A stretch of DNA of 64,000 bases from JAEUMD01 sp050246945 (GTDB taxonomy: Bacteria; Pseudomonadota; Alphaproteobacteria; Rhizobiales; Hyphomicrobiaceae): the NCBI GenBank assembly GCA_050246945.1, contig JBFWVC010000020.1, positions 1-64,000 of the forward strand, given 5' to 3'. How positions within the stretch are numbered: the first letter of the stretch is position 1; each line of letters begins with the position of its first letter. The notes under the pieces were generated by a model. It made no database searches, had not been told where the DNA came from, and saw nothing but the letters and a program-made list of their open reading frames with translations. Shown piece after piece: positions 42,247 through 51,055 of the stretch. The position numbers and the translations under genes are program-made.

Positions 42247-43272
42247 TCACGAGCCCTTGTCGTAAGCGTCAACGATACGCGCGACGAGGTCACGCCGCAC
42301 GACGTCGGATGCGGCAAAGCGAACTGCCTCGATGCCCTCAACTCCCCTCAGCAGGCGCTCCGCCTCGACGAGGCCCGATCCGACGCCGGGCGGCAGATCG
42401 ATCTGGCTCGGATCACCGGTGACGACCATCTTCGCATTTTCGCCAAGACGTGTAAGGAACATCTTCATCTGCATGCTGGTGGTGTTCTGCGCTTCGTCGA
42501 GAATGACGAAGGCGTTGGCGAGCGTTCGCCCACGCATGAATGCCAGCGGCGCAATCTCGATAACGCCAGTTTCGATGTCGCGCTCGACCTTCTCCGGCGG
42601 CAGGACATCATAGAGCGCGTCGTAGAGCGGGCGCAGATAAGGATCGACTTTCTCGCGCATGTCGCCAGGCAGGAAACCCAGGCGCTCGCCCGCCTCCACG
42701 GCTGGACGCGAGAGGATGATGCGCTCGACAACGCCGCGTTCGAGGAAGTGAGCGGCAAACGCCACCGCAAGGTATGTCTTTCCCGTACCCGCCGGCCCGA
42801 TGCCAAAGACAAGATCGGTGTTCTCGATGGCGCGCATGTAGATGCTTTGGGTGGGCGTGCGCGCCTTGATGACGCGGCGGCGCGTGGCCACCTGCGCCTG
42901 CCCGCCGCCGTCACCTACCGGTGCTTCCTGGCGCGCGTGGCGGATGTGCCCGTCAAAATCGCCAGGGCCGATGTGCTCGCCGCGGGACGCGCGCTTGTAG
43001 AGATCCTCGAGGACCTCGCGGGCTATCTGACAGTTGGTATCCGAGCCAGTCAGGATGATGACGTTTCCGTGCGCGTGGGCCTCGATGCCGAGACGATCCT
43101 CAAGCAAGGCGAGGTTGGAATCATACTCGCCGAGCAGATTGGACAGGAGGCGATTGTCTTCGAACGGCACGACAATGCGCGACTTTTCGGTCTGGGACCT
43201 GGCGCTGCGGCCCTGCCCCGGAGCGGATTGCCCGCGAATTCCTGTCAATTCCCGTTCTCCATCGTCACCCAT
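42247..43272 (-). CDS. PhoH-like ATPase
   Basis: 341-aa PhoH/PhoL family P-loop protein. An N-terminal KH-like segment (FEDNRLLSNLLGEYDSNLAL and VIILTGSDTNCQIAREVL) is followed by Walker A GPAGTGKTYLAVAFA (about 153-167) and Walker B AFVILDEAQNTTSMQMKMFL. It is thought to act with YbeY in RNA metabolism, which fits the gene order. A near-perfect palindrome (43366-43384) lies about 95 bp upstream. The first 35 residues look variable. Confidence 0.92.
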   Translation of the reverse strand: MGDDGERELTGIRGQSAPGQGRSARSQTEKSRIVVPFEDNRLLSNLLGEYDSNLALLEDRLGIEAHAHGNVIILTGSDTNCQIAREVLEDLYKRASRGEHIGPGDFDGHIRHARQEAPVGDGGGQAQVATRRRVIKARTPTQSIYMRAIENTDLVFGIGPAGTGKTYLAVAFAAHFLERGVVERIILSRPAVEAGERLGFLPGDMREKVDPYLRPLYDALYDVLPPEKVERDIETGVIEIAPLAFMRGRTLANAFVILDEAQNTTSMQMKMFLTRLGENAKMVVTGDPSQIDLPPGVGSGLVEAERLLRGVEGIEAVRFAASDVVRRDLVARIVDAYDKGS

Positions 43273-43365
43273 GCCGCCAGCACTTGGTGGCCCGGCACCG
43301 CCAATTCAACGACCTGGGCTCGCGGCACGACCTTCTTGCGGATCATTGAGCCGCAGGAACGCATT

Positions 43366-43384
43366 GTCCAGGAATTTCCTGGAC
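43366..43384. promoter_or_regulatory. 19-bp palindrome between miaB and phoH
   Basis: GTCCAGGAA, a central T, then TTCCTGGAC: perfect nine-base arms. It lies 24 bp beyond the miaB stop and 94 bp before the phoH start. As RNA it could fold as a seven-base stem with loop AAATT; no T-run follows, so a protein-binding site is as likely as a processing stem. Confidence 0.45.
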
Positions 43385-43408
43385 CATCCAAGTGAAACCC
43401 CGCCGGTT

Positions 43409-44752
43409 CTAAGCCGCCCGGATGACGCCTGAAAGACTGTTCGGCCCGGCGCCGAGGATTTCCACGGGAACTATGCGGCCGAGCAAGTCGGCGGCCGCGA
43501 AGGCGTGGACCTGCTGCAAATATGGAGAACGGCCAACTAGCTGGCCCTCGCGACGACCCGACCGCTCAAAAAGTACCGGGAAGGTGCGGCCGACACAGGA
43601 GGCATTGAACCGTGTTTGCTGACCGTCGAGCAACTTCTGCAGGCGGTGTAAACGGTCGATTTTGACCGCCTCGGGCACCTGAGCATCGATCTTGGCGGCA
43701 GGTGTGCCAGGACGCGGGGAATACTTGAACGAATAGGCCTGGGCAAAGCCGACTTCTTCGACAACCGCCAGGGTGGCTGCAAAATCCGCCTCCGTCTCGC
43801 CTGGGAAGCCGACGATGACGTCGGTGGAAAGCGCTATATCGGGCCGCGCCTTGCGGATCCGGGCGACAAGATCGAGGTACTCGGCGGCCGTGTGCTTGCG
43901 GTTCATTGCCGCCAGAACGCGGTCCGAGCCGGCCTGGAACGGCAGATGCAGGTAGGGCATGAGCTTCTTCTCGGTGGCGTGCACCTCGATCAGATCGTCG
44001 CTCATGTCGCGGGGATGAGACGTGGTGTAGCGCAGCCGCTCTAGTCCGTCGATGCGCGCCAGATGCTTTATCAGTTCGGCCAGCGATGCGGTGCGGCCGT
44101 TGTCACCTTTACCGTGGTAGGCGTTTACGTTCTGGCCAAGCAGCGTGATCTCGGCCACGCCGCTTTGCACAAGCGTGTTCGCCTCCTCGGCGATGTCAGC
44201 GAGCGGACGCGAATACTCCACGCCACGGGTATAAGGCACCACGCAAAACGTGCAGAATTTATCGCAACCTTCCTGAACGGTGAGGAAGGCGCTGGCTGTG
44301 CGCGTGCGGGCGCGAGCCGGCAGCTGGTTAAACTTGTCCTCCTCGGGAAAGTTCGTCTCAACAAGGGCACGCGATTCGGCCTTGGCGCGGAAGAGAAGTT
44401 CGGGAATGCGATGGTAGCTCTGCGGGCCGACGACAAGATCGACGACCGGCGCGCGGGCAATGATCTCAGCGCCTTCCGCCTGTGCAACGCAGCCCGTCAC
44501 GGCAACCTGCGTCTGGAGACCATCCTGCCGGCGCTCGTCCTTCAGGTGGCGCAGGCGGCCAAGCTCGGAATAGACCTTCTCGGCGGCCTTTTCGCGGATG
44601 TGGCAGGTGTTGAGGATGATCAGATCGGCTTCCTCAGGGCGTTCCGTCTCGGAATAGCCATAGGCCTTGAGCGACTCCGCCATGCGCTCGGAATCGTAGA
44701 CGTTCATCTGGCAGCCGAATGTCTTGACCAGAACTTTCTTGGCTCCGGGCAT
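43409..44752 (-). CDS. miaB: tRNA-2-methylthio-N6-dimethylallyladenosine synthase
   Basis: Radical-SAM methylthiotransferase modifying A37 of tRNAs reading U. 447 aa from the ATG at 44752; an upstream frame extension to 45040 has no homologue-like content. First Fe-S cluster Cys are C14 (KTFGCQMNVYDSER), C50 (LNTCHIREKA) and C88 (VTGCVAQAEG). The radical-SAM cluster is C163, C167 and C170 (EGCDKFCTFCVVPYTRG). A TRAM domain ends the protein. It follows plsC and precedes phoH. Confidence 0.95.
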   Translation of the reverse strand: MPGAKKVLVKTFGCQMNVYDSERMAESLKAYGYSETERPEEADLIILNTCHIREKAAEKVYSELGRLRHLKDERRQDGLQTQVAVTGCVAQAEGAEIIARAPVVDLVVGPQSYHRIPELLFRAKAESRALVETNFPEEDKFNQLPARARTRTASAFLTVQEGCDKFCTFCVVPYTRGVEYSRPLADIAEEANTLVQSGVAEITLLGQNVNAYHGKGDNGRTASLAELIKHLARIDGLERLRYTTSHPRDMSDDLIEVHATEKKLMPYLHLPFQAGSDRVLAAMNRKHTAAEYLDLVARIRKARPDIALSTDVIVGFPGETEADFAATLAVVEEVGFAQAYSFKYSPRPGTPAAKIDAQVPEAVKIDRLHRLQKLLDGQQTRFNASCVGRTFPVLFERSGRREGQLVGRSPYLQQVHAFAAADLLGRIVPVEILGAGPNSLSGVIRAA

Positions 44753-45054
44753 CGCCGGATCCTCGCTGTCGTTTCCCGCCACCTGGCGTGGCGTTGCCTC
44801 CAGTCTAGTCACGGCGGTTTCCCATCCCGTTAACAGCCCATTCAGGGGGAATTCCGGGCCTTGCAGCGCCAGAACCGGTTGCGTGTACCAGCCATGAGCC
44901 AGATTGCGCAATGCTCTTCTAATGCTGCGTGTTCGGGTTGCGACTTCAATCCGCTGACCCAAGCCCCATCGTGATTCTCGCGGAAGGATTGCAGCAGCCG
45001 GACGACGGCTTGTCATTTGTCTATTGGGCGAAACCCACATGCACTTGCGCGAGA
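44753..45054. other. Gap between plsC and miaB
   Basis: 302 bp on the minus-strand transcript between the plsC stop and the miaB start. No gene or hairpin of note is visible; the open frame here continues upstream from miaB but has no protein-like features. Confidence 0.5.
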
Positions 45055-46017
45055 TTAGACCATCCGGCCGGCGCGGGCGGCATCGCCGCTGCGGCGGCGA
45101 GACGCCGCGGGGTCGGCGGCAGGCCGTGTCGGCGCGACCGGCGCATCAGGCTCCAACCCCCGCAGTGCCCTGACCACGTTGGCGCGAACCTCATCCTCGC
45201 TGTGGCGGGCGAGAGCCTTGCGATCGGCGAAATCATTAAGCGGCACCGGCGGGCCCACAAGAATACGGGCGTCGAGAGGCCCCGCCTTCAAGAGTTCCCA
45301 GGCGTGTGGCGGCAAATCCATGTCGCCGTACCAGCCGACGATCGGGCGGTCGGCGCGGCCGAGCGGAACGCCGTGCAGTCTTGTATAGGCGATCGAGACT
45401 GTCTGAACGACAGCACGAGCAAGCACGCTCGAAACGTCGGTATTGGCAGGCGTGGCCCCGGCGCTCGGCTTGGCCGCCGCGAACAGCGACGTGCGAAAAG
45501 GCAGAACCCGGTTGCCATCGCTCGAGGTGCCCTCGGCGAACAGGACGATCGTGTCGCCTGAGGCCAACCGCATCATAATCTCGCCCGCCGTCTCGCCGAC
45601 CGCAGAACGCCGCTCGCGATCGACGAAAACCGTGCGCTGCAAGCGGGCCAGCGCGGACACGCCGGGCCAAGTGCCGACCTCCTTCTTGGCGACGAAGGAG
45701 ACCGGCGCGACGGAGGAGAGCACCGGAATGTCCAGCCAAGAGGTGTGATTGGCGACGAGTAGCGCGGGCCGGTCGGATGCCACCGCACCCTCAATCTCGA
45801 GCCGGATGCCGAACAGGCGGCAAACGCGGCGATGATACCAGTGCGGCAGTTGGCGGGCGAGGCGCGGCGCGAACCGGACGAGCCCAGCCTGGACCGGCAT
45901 CAGTGGAAGTGTGAGGCCGGCAAATCCGGTGAGAATCGAACCTGCCCGTAGCGAACCCATTGCGCGACCGCGGCTCTTCCACCGCCCTCCCGCTGTTCCA
46001 GCGCGTTCACCTTTCAT
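45055..46017 (-). CDS. plsC: 1-acyl-sn-glycerol-3-phosphate acyltransferase
   Basis: Makes phosphatidic acid at the inner membrane. 320 aa, somewhat long because of an N-terminal basic lead and a Pro/Ala/Arg-rich tail. Acyltransferase block I is VANHTSWLDIPVL (His-x4-Asp, about 92-104), with later blocks FVDRERRSAVG and VLFAEGTSSDGNRVLPFR (Glu-Gly-Thr). One hydrophobic N-terminal segment may anchor it. It lies between rimI and miaB. Confidence 0.9.
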   Translation of the reverse strand: MKGERAGTAGGRWKSRGRAMGSLRAGSILTGFAGLTLPLMPVQAGLVRFAPRLARQLPHWYHRRVCRLFGIRLEIEGAVASDRPALLVANHTSWLDIPVLSSVAPVSFVAKKEVGTWPGVSALARLQRTVFVDRERRSAVGETAGEIMMRLASGDTIVLFAEGTSSDGNRVLPFRTSLFAAAKPSAGATPANTDVSSVLARAVVQTVSIAYTRLHGVPLGRADRPIVGWYGDMDLPPHAWELLKAGPLDARILVGPPVPLNDFADRKALARHSEDEVRANVVRALRGLEPDAPVAPTRPAADPAASRRRSGDAARAGRMV

Positions 46018-46242
46018 CGAAACGCGAGCGTGCGCCAGTTCATAATTCTGTCATGTTTTCAAGCGGCATCGCGACACAGTTCGGCTTAGCGTGCTCGCTC
46101 TTCTTCGAGCATGCTTGTCACGCTGGACCGGACCGCACTTCAGTTATACATGTTCCAGCTATATATGCTCTAAGTCTTTGATCGACAGTCTGATTCACGC
46201 CCTGACTGAAAGCGCACCCGCTGTGAGTCAGCGGATCAGGCT
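46018..46242. other. Empty rimI-plsC interval
   Basis: 225 bp with no coding potential. In many Hyphomicrobiales a fur/mur gene lies between rimI and plsC; nothing resembling a winged-helix regulator remains here. Bases about 46135-46185 are AT-rich (TATACATG ... TATATATGC) and probably hold the promoter of plsC-miaB and following genes on the minus strand. Confidence 0.55.
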
Positions 46243-46749
46243 CTAGCGGTCGAGCGACAACGCAAGGGAGAGTGCGTCCTGCGGTTCGCCGTCGGGGCGA
46301 TTGTAGTACCCCTTGCGCATGCCGATGGCGGTGAAGCCGCAGCGGCGATAGAGCGCGAAGGCCGCTTGGTTGTCGGCTGCAACCTCGAGGAACAGGCGCT
46401 TGGCCTCGGCACGCTTTGCGGCTCGCGCCAGCCCCTCGATCAAGAGCGTGCCGACGCCGCGCTGCTGGAATTTGGGCAGGACGCCGATCGAGAGAATCTC
46501 AGCCTCGTCAGCGGCAAGCTGGCCAATGACAAAGCCTGCAGGCTCAGGCAGGGCCTCGGCGCCGTCGCGGACGCGGGCCAGAAAGGCGGTCGAACCAGGA
46601 TGTGACAGCGTCTCCTGCATGCTTGCCTCGCTCCAGGCGGGCGAGAATAAGTGCGCGTGCATCTCCGCCAACTCCGCCGCGCGCTCGGGGCCAACCCAAA
46701 CAAGGCTGACGAATTTCGGATCGAGGCGTACGCCCGCCGTCGTGGTCAT
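46243..46749 (-). CDS. rimI: Ribosomal-protein-alanine N-acetyltransferase
   Basis: GNAT enzyme of 168 aa, predicted to acetylate the N-terminus of ribosomal protein S18. Acetyl-CoA site ILSIGVLPKFQQRGVGTLLI (Q/R-x-x-G-x-G/A type), then FLEVAADNQAAFALYRRCGF and the C-terminal GMRKGYY. Starts within the tsaB stop (4-bp ATGA overlap on the minus strand), a conserved coupling. Confidence 0.92.
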   Translation of the reverse strand: MTTTAGVRLDPKFVSLVWVGPERAAELAEMHAHLFSPAWSEASMQETLSHPGSTAFLARVRDGAEALPEPAGFVIGQLAADEAEILSIGVLPKFQQRGVGTLLIEGLARAAKRAEAKRLFLEVAADNQAAFALYRRCGFTAIGMRKGYYNRPDGEPQDALSLALSLDR

Positions 46750-47489
46750 GTTGTAACCCTCTCAATTGACTTGCCCGTCTGCGGCTTGGCGTCGGCCGGC
46801 CTCAGATACAACGGCTTGATAGCGCCGCTCCCCGATTGCATCGTCGCGGCCAGACGGCACAAGTCCCGTGCATCCGGCAACAAGCCCGGCAAACACGCCA
46901 CCGCGTGGTGTCCCACCATAATGGCTGTCTCTGCGACCGCAGCAGCGCCCGATCCGGCAACGATCAAAGATCCAGCCCCCCCAATCGCGGCTGCCTCACG
47001 CACGGGCAAGAGCATCGGCTCCGTCAGCGGATCCGCACCACCGGTTTGGAACTGCTGCACATAGACCTCCCCGCGCCGGGCATCAACCGCGATCAGGAGC
47101 GTCGCCTCTCCGGTCCCCGGATTACGTGCGGCTTGAGACTTGGCGGCCAGGTGCCTGGCGGCCTGTTCGGCCATCACGGCGAGGCTCGAAACCGCGACCA
47201 CGTCGGCAGAAAAGGATGACGCCACGGCTCGCGCCGCAGCCACGGAAATACGTGTGCCCGTAAAGCTTCCGGGTCCGTGCGTCACGGCAATCCGATCCAA
47301 GTCAGCGAAGTCCAGGCCGGCAGCGGACATCACCTCACCGATCATGGACACGAGGCGTTCGGCGTGGCCGGTCTCCATCGGCTCGTACATTCCATAGAGC
47401 CGGTCGAGCGCGACTTCGCCGGGATCAAACGACTTCGCGACCGCGCAGGAACATGCGGCAAAGCAGGTATCGAATGCGAGGATATTCAT
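46746..47489 (-). CDS. tsaB: tRNA threonylcarbamoyladenosine biosynthesis protein TsaB
   Basis: Scaffold paralogue of TsaD in the t6A37 complex. 247 aa from the ATG at 47489; a TTG at 47498 is in frame. ASKHA-type N-terminus MNILAFDTCFAACSCAV, followed by HAERLVSMIGEVMSAAG and the family hallmark VTHGPGSFTGTRISVAAARA. The first strand has Cys/Ala-rich residues where others have TS. Coupled to rimI. Confidence 0.93.
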   Translation of the reverse strand: MNILAFDTCFAACSCAVAKSFDPGEVALDRLYGMYEPMETGHAERLVSMIGEVMSAAGLDFADLDRIAVTHGPGSFTGTRISVAAARAVASSFSADVVAVSSLAVMAEQAARHLAAKSQAARNPGTGEATLLIAVDARRGEVYVQQFQTGGADPLTEPMLLPVREAAAIGGAGSLIVAGSGAAAVAETAIMVGHHAVACLPGLLPDARDLCRLAATMQSGSGAIKPLYLRPADAKPQTGKSIERVTT

Positions 47490-47576
47490 CGGCGGCAAGG
47501 CTACACGCGCACCACCACGAATGCACGTGGACTTTCATCCGCGACAGGCAAGCACACACCGAACGTCGCGGCAGCG

Positions 47577-48167
47577 TCACACAATGCTGGCCATCTCGTC
47601 GAAGCTGAAGCGAGGACTGCGCGGAAAGAGGCCAGCGGGATCACCATATCCAAGGTTGCAGAGGAAGTTCGACCTGATCTTAGTTCCCGCGAAGAAGGCC
47701 TTGTCGACGCCCTCGGAATTGAAGCCCGACATTGGGCCGCAATCGAGCCCCAGAGCACGGGCCGCCAGAATCAGATACGCGCCCTGCAGTGTGGCATTAC
47801 GAAATGCCGTATCCCTGATCTTGTCGGGATCGCCTTCGAACCAGCTCCTGGCATTGTCGTGCGGGAAAAGCTTCGGCAGGTGCTCGTAGAACTCGAGATC
47901 CTGGCCGATGATGACACAAACCGGCGCGCTCATGGTCTTGGCGGCGTTGCCCGAAGAAAGGTGCGGCTTCAGCTTTTCCTTTGCTTCCTTGGACTTCACG
48001 AAGATCAAGCGTGCGGGCGAGCAGTTGGCGCTTGTCGGCCCCATCTTCAATGTGTCGACGAGGCGGTACAGCAACGCGTCAGGCACGGGCTTCTCCAGCC
48101 ATTTGTTCATGGTGCGCGCTTCAAGGAAGAGCGCATCAAGAGCGGCCTGGTCGAGAGGCTGGGCCAT
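47577..48167 (-). CDS. RutE/HadB-like nitroreductase-family protein
   Basis: 196-aa flavin (FMN) NAD(P)H oxidoreductase. The N-terminal LFLEARTMNKWLEKPV, YRLVDTLKMGPTSANCSPAR (split by a few residues) and LGLDCGPMSGFNSEGV mark the RutE group, which reduces malonic semialdehyde or related enals in pyrimidine degradation. No rut genes are near, so the substrate is unknown. The ribosome site is AAGGAAC. It lies between nfu and tsaB, apparently an insertion relative to the usual order, and is separated from nfu by a terminator. Confidence 0.85.
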   Translation of the reverse strand: MAQPLDQAALDALFLEARTMNKWLEKPVPDALLYRLVDTLKMGPTSANCSPARLIFVKSKEAKEKLKPHLSSGNAAKTMSAPVCVIIGQDLEFYEHLPKLFPHDNARSWFEGDPDKIRDTAFRNATLQGAYLILAARALGLDCGPMSGFNSEGVDKAFFAGTKIRSNFLCNLGYGDPAGLFPRSPRFSFDEMASIV

Positions 48168-48262
48168 AAGCGAGTTCCTTTCGTGCTGTGCACCGACCCA
48201 GCCTCAACGCGGCAAAAACGGGCCGATACGCATATGCAGATGCGACGTACAGCGTACACCAT

Positions 48263-48293
48263 AAAAGCGAACCCCGCCCGAACGGCGGGGTTC
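48263..48293 (-). terminator. Intrinsic terminator after nfu
   Basis: Perfect ten-base stem GAACCCCGCC / GGCGGGGTTC with a five-base loop (48269-48293); on the minus strand it is followed by GCTTTTAT. It lies 30 bp after the nfu stop and about 100 bp before the nitroreductase gene. Confidence 0.8.
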
Positions 48294-48322
48294 ACCAGTT
48301 GAAAGGCGAGCGCAGAACGTCT

Positions 48323-48877
48323 TCAGACAGCCTGAACCTCCTGCACCTCGGGGCAGAAGTGTTTCAGCAGGTTCTCGATGCCGTGGCGCAGCGTGGCAGT
48401 CGAACTGGGGCAGCCGGCGCAGGCGCCACGCATGTGCAGAAAAACGATGCCGTCGCGGAAGCCCGAGAAGGTGATGTCGCCACCATCCTGGGCAACGGCC
48501 GGGCGCACGCGCGTTTCCAGCAACTCCTTGATGGTATTGACCGTCTCCTCGTCTTCCTGCGCGTAGTTGCCGCCAGCGCGATCATTGGCACCGTCTGATT
48601 TCAGAATCGGTGCGCCCGACATGTAGTGCTCCATGATGGCGCCAAGGATCATCGGCTTCAGATGCTGCCATTCCGTCATATCCTTGGTGACGGAGATGAA
48701 GTCAGAGCCCAGGAAAACGCCCTTCACGCCGTCGATTTCGAACAGGCGCGTTGCGAGCGGCGAACCATCGGCCTCCGAAGGTGAACGGAAGTCAGCCGTT
48801 CCTGAGGCTAGTACGGACTTGCCGGGGATAAACTTCAGCGTTGCCGGATTGGGTGTCGCTTCGGTCTGGATGAACAT
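48323..48877 (-). CDS. NfuA-type iron-sulfur cluster carrier
   Basis: 184-aa protein with the Nfu N-terminal domain (MFIQTEATPNPATLKFIPGK, VFLGSDFISVTKD) and a C-terminal NifU-like thioredoxin-fold domain whose Cys-x-x-Cys (RGACAGCPSSTATLRHG, about 150-157) binds a [4Fe-4S] cluster between subunits. Delivers clusters to apo-enzymes; MiaB in this window is a likely client. GAGGAAG precedes the ATG. In order after usp-trpS-murJ, as in relatives. Confidence 0.93.
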   Translation of the reverse strand: MFIQTEATPNPATLKFIPGKSVLASGTADFRSPSEADGSPLATRLFEIDGVKGVFLGSDFISVTKDMTEWQHLKPMILGAIMEHYMSGAPILKSDGANDRAGGNYAQEDEETVNTIKELLETRVRPAVAQDGGDITFSGFRDGIVFLHMRGACAGCPSSTATLRHGIENLLKHFCPEVQEVQAV

Positions 48878-49198
48878 GCTTCCTCACCCTCGCTGCCATT
48901 GTGGGACTATTCGTGTGGGGCCATTCGTAAAGCCGCTGGGAAGCCCGGCCCACTGCCGGACAGCGGCGCGCGGCGCCTCAAGGGCGCAAGCACCACGTTT
49001 AGAATCTTTCCAAGGATGTAGGCGATGGGGGAGGAAAAGTCGAGCCCCAGGATCAAATTTCACGGGGCAAGCCTAGATCAGATGCGACGGGGCTTCGCGC
49101 GGTCGACAAGCGGTATCAGCCCAACCGAAAAAATGGCTGACAGGAGCGCAAGATAGCTGCGGGAAGCATGTCGGCATGAGCGGCCGGCGGCACGCCTC
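48878..49198. other. Gap between usp and nfu
   Basis: 321 bp with no gene, hairpin with T-run or repeat that I can support. A run of six A (about 49129-49134) is the only low-complexity spot. Confidence 0.5.
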
Positions 49199-49708
49199 TC
49201 AGGCCAGCGAGCGGATCAATTCTAGCGTGAGATTGCCCGGAACGATGGTGATCGGAACAGGGAACGTGCCGGCGCGGCTTCCGGCAGCGAGCGATGAGAC
49301 CAGCGGCCCGGGTCCCTTGGAGTCCACCGAGGCGCCCAGTACCAGCAGTGCGATGTCTTCGTCGTCCTCGATGAGCTTCAAGACTTCCTCGGACGTCGTG
49401 CCTTCACGGATGACCTCTTCGGTAGTCACACCCTCGAAGCCCGCCAGATTGAGCTTGCGACGGAAGAGTCGGAACAGGGCGCGAGCCGTGTTGCTTTCTT
49501 CCTCAAGCTGCACCTGACGGACGCCCATCCAGTGCTGAAAGCCCTGGGGCTGAATGACGTAACACATCACGATGACACCGCCGGAATGCTCGATGCGACT
49601 GGCGGCGAAATAGAGCGCGCTTTCCACCTCCGCACTGTCGTCGACAATGAGGAGGAACTTGCGGCGATGACCGGATTCGAAGCTGCGACGTAGTTTCATG
49701 GCGCCCAT
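49199..49708 (-). CDS. Universal stress protein A family
   Basis: 169-aa UspA-fold protein. After a basic lead (MKLRRSFESGHRRK) comes FLLIVDDSAEVESALYFA (first strand and Asp of the nucleotide site), then IALLVLGASVDSKGPGPLVS, where ATP-binding members have G-x-x-G-(9x)-G-S/T; the spacing here is loose, so nucleotide binding is uncertain. A late PVPITIVPGNL closes the fold. Conserved neighbour of trpS and nfu in Hyphomicrobiales. Confidence 0.9.
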   Translation of the reverse strand: MGAMKLRRSFESGHRRKFLLIVDDSAEVESALYFAASRIEHSGGVIVMCYVIQPQGFQHWMGVRQVQLEEESNTARALFRLFRRKLNLAGFEGVTTEEVIREGTTSEEVLKLIEDDEDIALLVLGASVDSKGPGPLVSSLAAGSRAGTFPVPITIVPGNLTLELIRSLA

Positions 49709-49821
49709 GCTGCCCTATGCGTCCACTTGCGACAATACGATTTCACCTATCGGCCACACGTGTCCCCTGCGGCAAAAAGCGTCGTTCGTCGCGCGAGGCT
49801 GCGGACCGATTTGACCATCCG

Positions 49822-50859
49822 TCACGACCTGATGAGGCCGACAATGTCCTTCACTTCGCTCATTACCGGCTCGGCGAGCCTGCGGGCACGCTCCGAACCC
49901 TTGGCGAGTATGCGATCAATCTCGGCGGGGTCCTGCATCATGCGCGCAGTCTCACTGGCAATGGGCGCCAGCCGCGCGACGGCCGCCTCGGCCAACTGCT
50001 TCTTGAAGGTCGAGAACTGTGCGCCTCCCATTTCGGAGAGCACGCCCGAAGCGGAATTGCCGACCAGAGCCGCGTAAATGCCAACGAGGTTCTCCGCCTC
50101 AGGCCTTCCTTTGAGCCCTTCAGGCTCGGACGGCAGCGGCTCAGGGTCGGTCTTGGCTTTCTGGACTTTGCGGGCGATGGTTTCGCTGTCGTCGGTCAGA
50201 TTGATGCGGGAGAGGTCAGAGGGGTCGGACTTCGACATTTTCTTGGTGCCGTCCCGCAGACTCATGACGCGCGTGGCTGGTCCGGTGATGACAGGATCGG
50301 GCTGCGGGAAGAAACAACCATCGGCATAGCCCAGCGCTATGATCTCGTCGCGGAAATCGTTGTTGAATTTCTGTGCGATGTCGCGAGCCAACTCGAGGTG
50401 CTGCTTCTGGTCATCGCCGACGGGAACGTGGGTCGCCTTGTAGGCGAGGATGTCGGCAGCCATCAGGTTGGGATAGGCATATAGGCCGACCGAGGCGTTC
50501 TCGCGGTCCTTGCCTGCCTTCTCCTTGAACTGGGTCATACGGTTCAGCCAGCCCAGCCGCGCAACGCAGTTGAAGACCCAAGCCAGCTCGGCATGGGCCG
50601 ATACCTGACTCTGATTGAACAGGATGCTCTTTTCGGGATCGAGACCGGCTGCAATATAGGCGGCCGTCACCTGCCGGATCGCGCGGCGCAGGTCGTCGGG
50701 CTCCTGCCAGACCGTGATCGCGTGCAGATCAACCACGCAATACATGCATTCGTGCGTTTTCTGCAGTTCGATCCATTGCAGCATCGCCCCCAGGTAGTTG
50801 CCCAGGTGCAAGCTGCCCGTCGGCTGCATGCCGGAAAAAACGCGTTCCTTAATTTTCAT
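49822..50859 (-). CDS. trpS: Tryptophanyl-tRNA synthetase
   Basis: Class Ic aminoacyl-tRNA synthetase, 345 aa from the ATG at 50859 (AAGGAA eight bases upstream); an ATG at 50901 is in frame. HIGH-equivalent is SLHLGNYLGAM (16-26), KMSKS loop is KKMSKSDPSDLSRI (about 204). C-terminal LAPIASETARMMQDPAEIDR and the AKGSERARRLA helix are intact. Follows murJ by 197 bp. Confidence 0.96.
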   Translation of the reverse strand: MKIKERVFSGMQPTGSLHLGNYLGAMLQWIELQKTHECMYCVVDLHAITVWQEPDDLRRAIRQVTAAYIAAGLDPEKSILFNQSQVSAHAELAWVFNCVARLGWLNRMTQFKEKAGKDRENASVGLYAYPNLMAADILAYKATHVPVGDDQKQHLELARDIAQKFNNDFRDEIIALGYADGCFFPQPDPVITGPATRVMSLRDGTKKMSKSDPSDLSRINLTDDSETIARKVQKAKTDPEPLPSEPEGLKGRPEAENLVGIYAALVGNSASGVLSEMGGAQFSTFKKQLAEAAVARLAPIASETARMMQDPAEIDRILAKGSERARRLAEPVMSEVKDIVGLIRS

Positions 50860-51055
50860 GCTTCGCTTCCTTGGAGCAGGTGCGCGTCTTTTCAACGCCA
50901 TCGCGCGGCCGAGGCCTGCTCCGAATTGCCTATTATAGAGAATGATTGACGCCTTCGCTGGAAGCGGCGGGCCCGGCGCGGGTTATCGCTCGCAGCGCGG
51001 CTCGGCGCAAGGGCTTCCAGAACACAGTTCAAAACTCTTGATAGTAGCTACTTGC

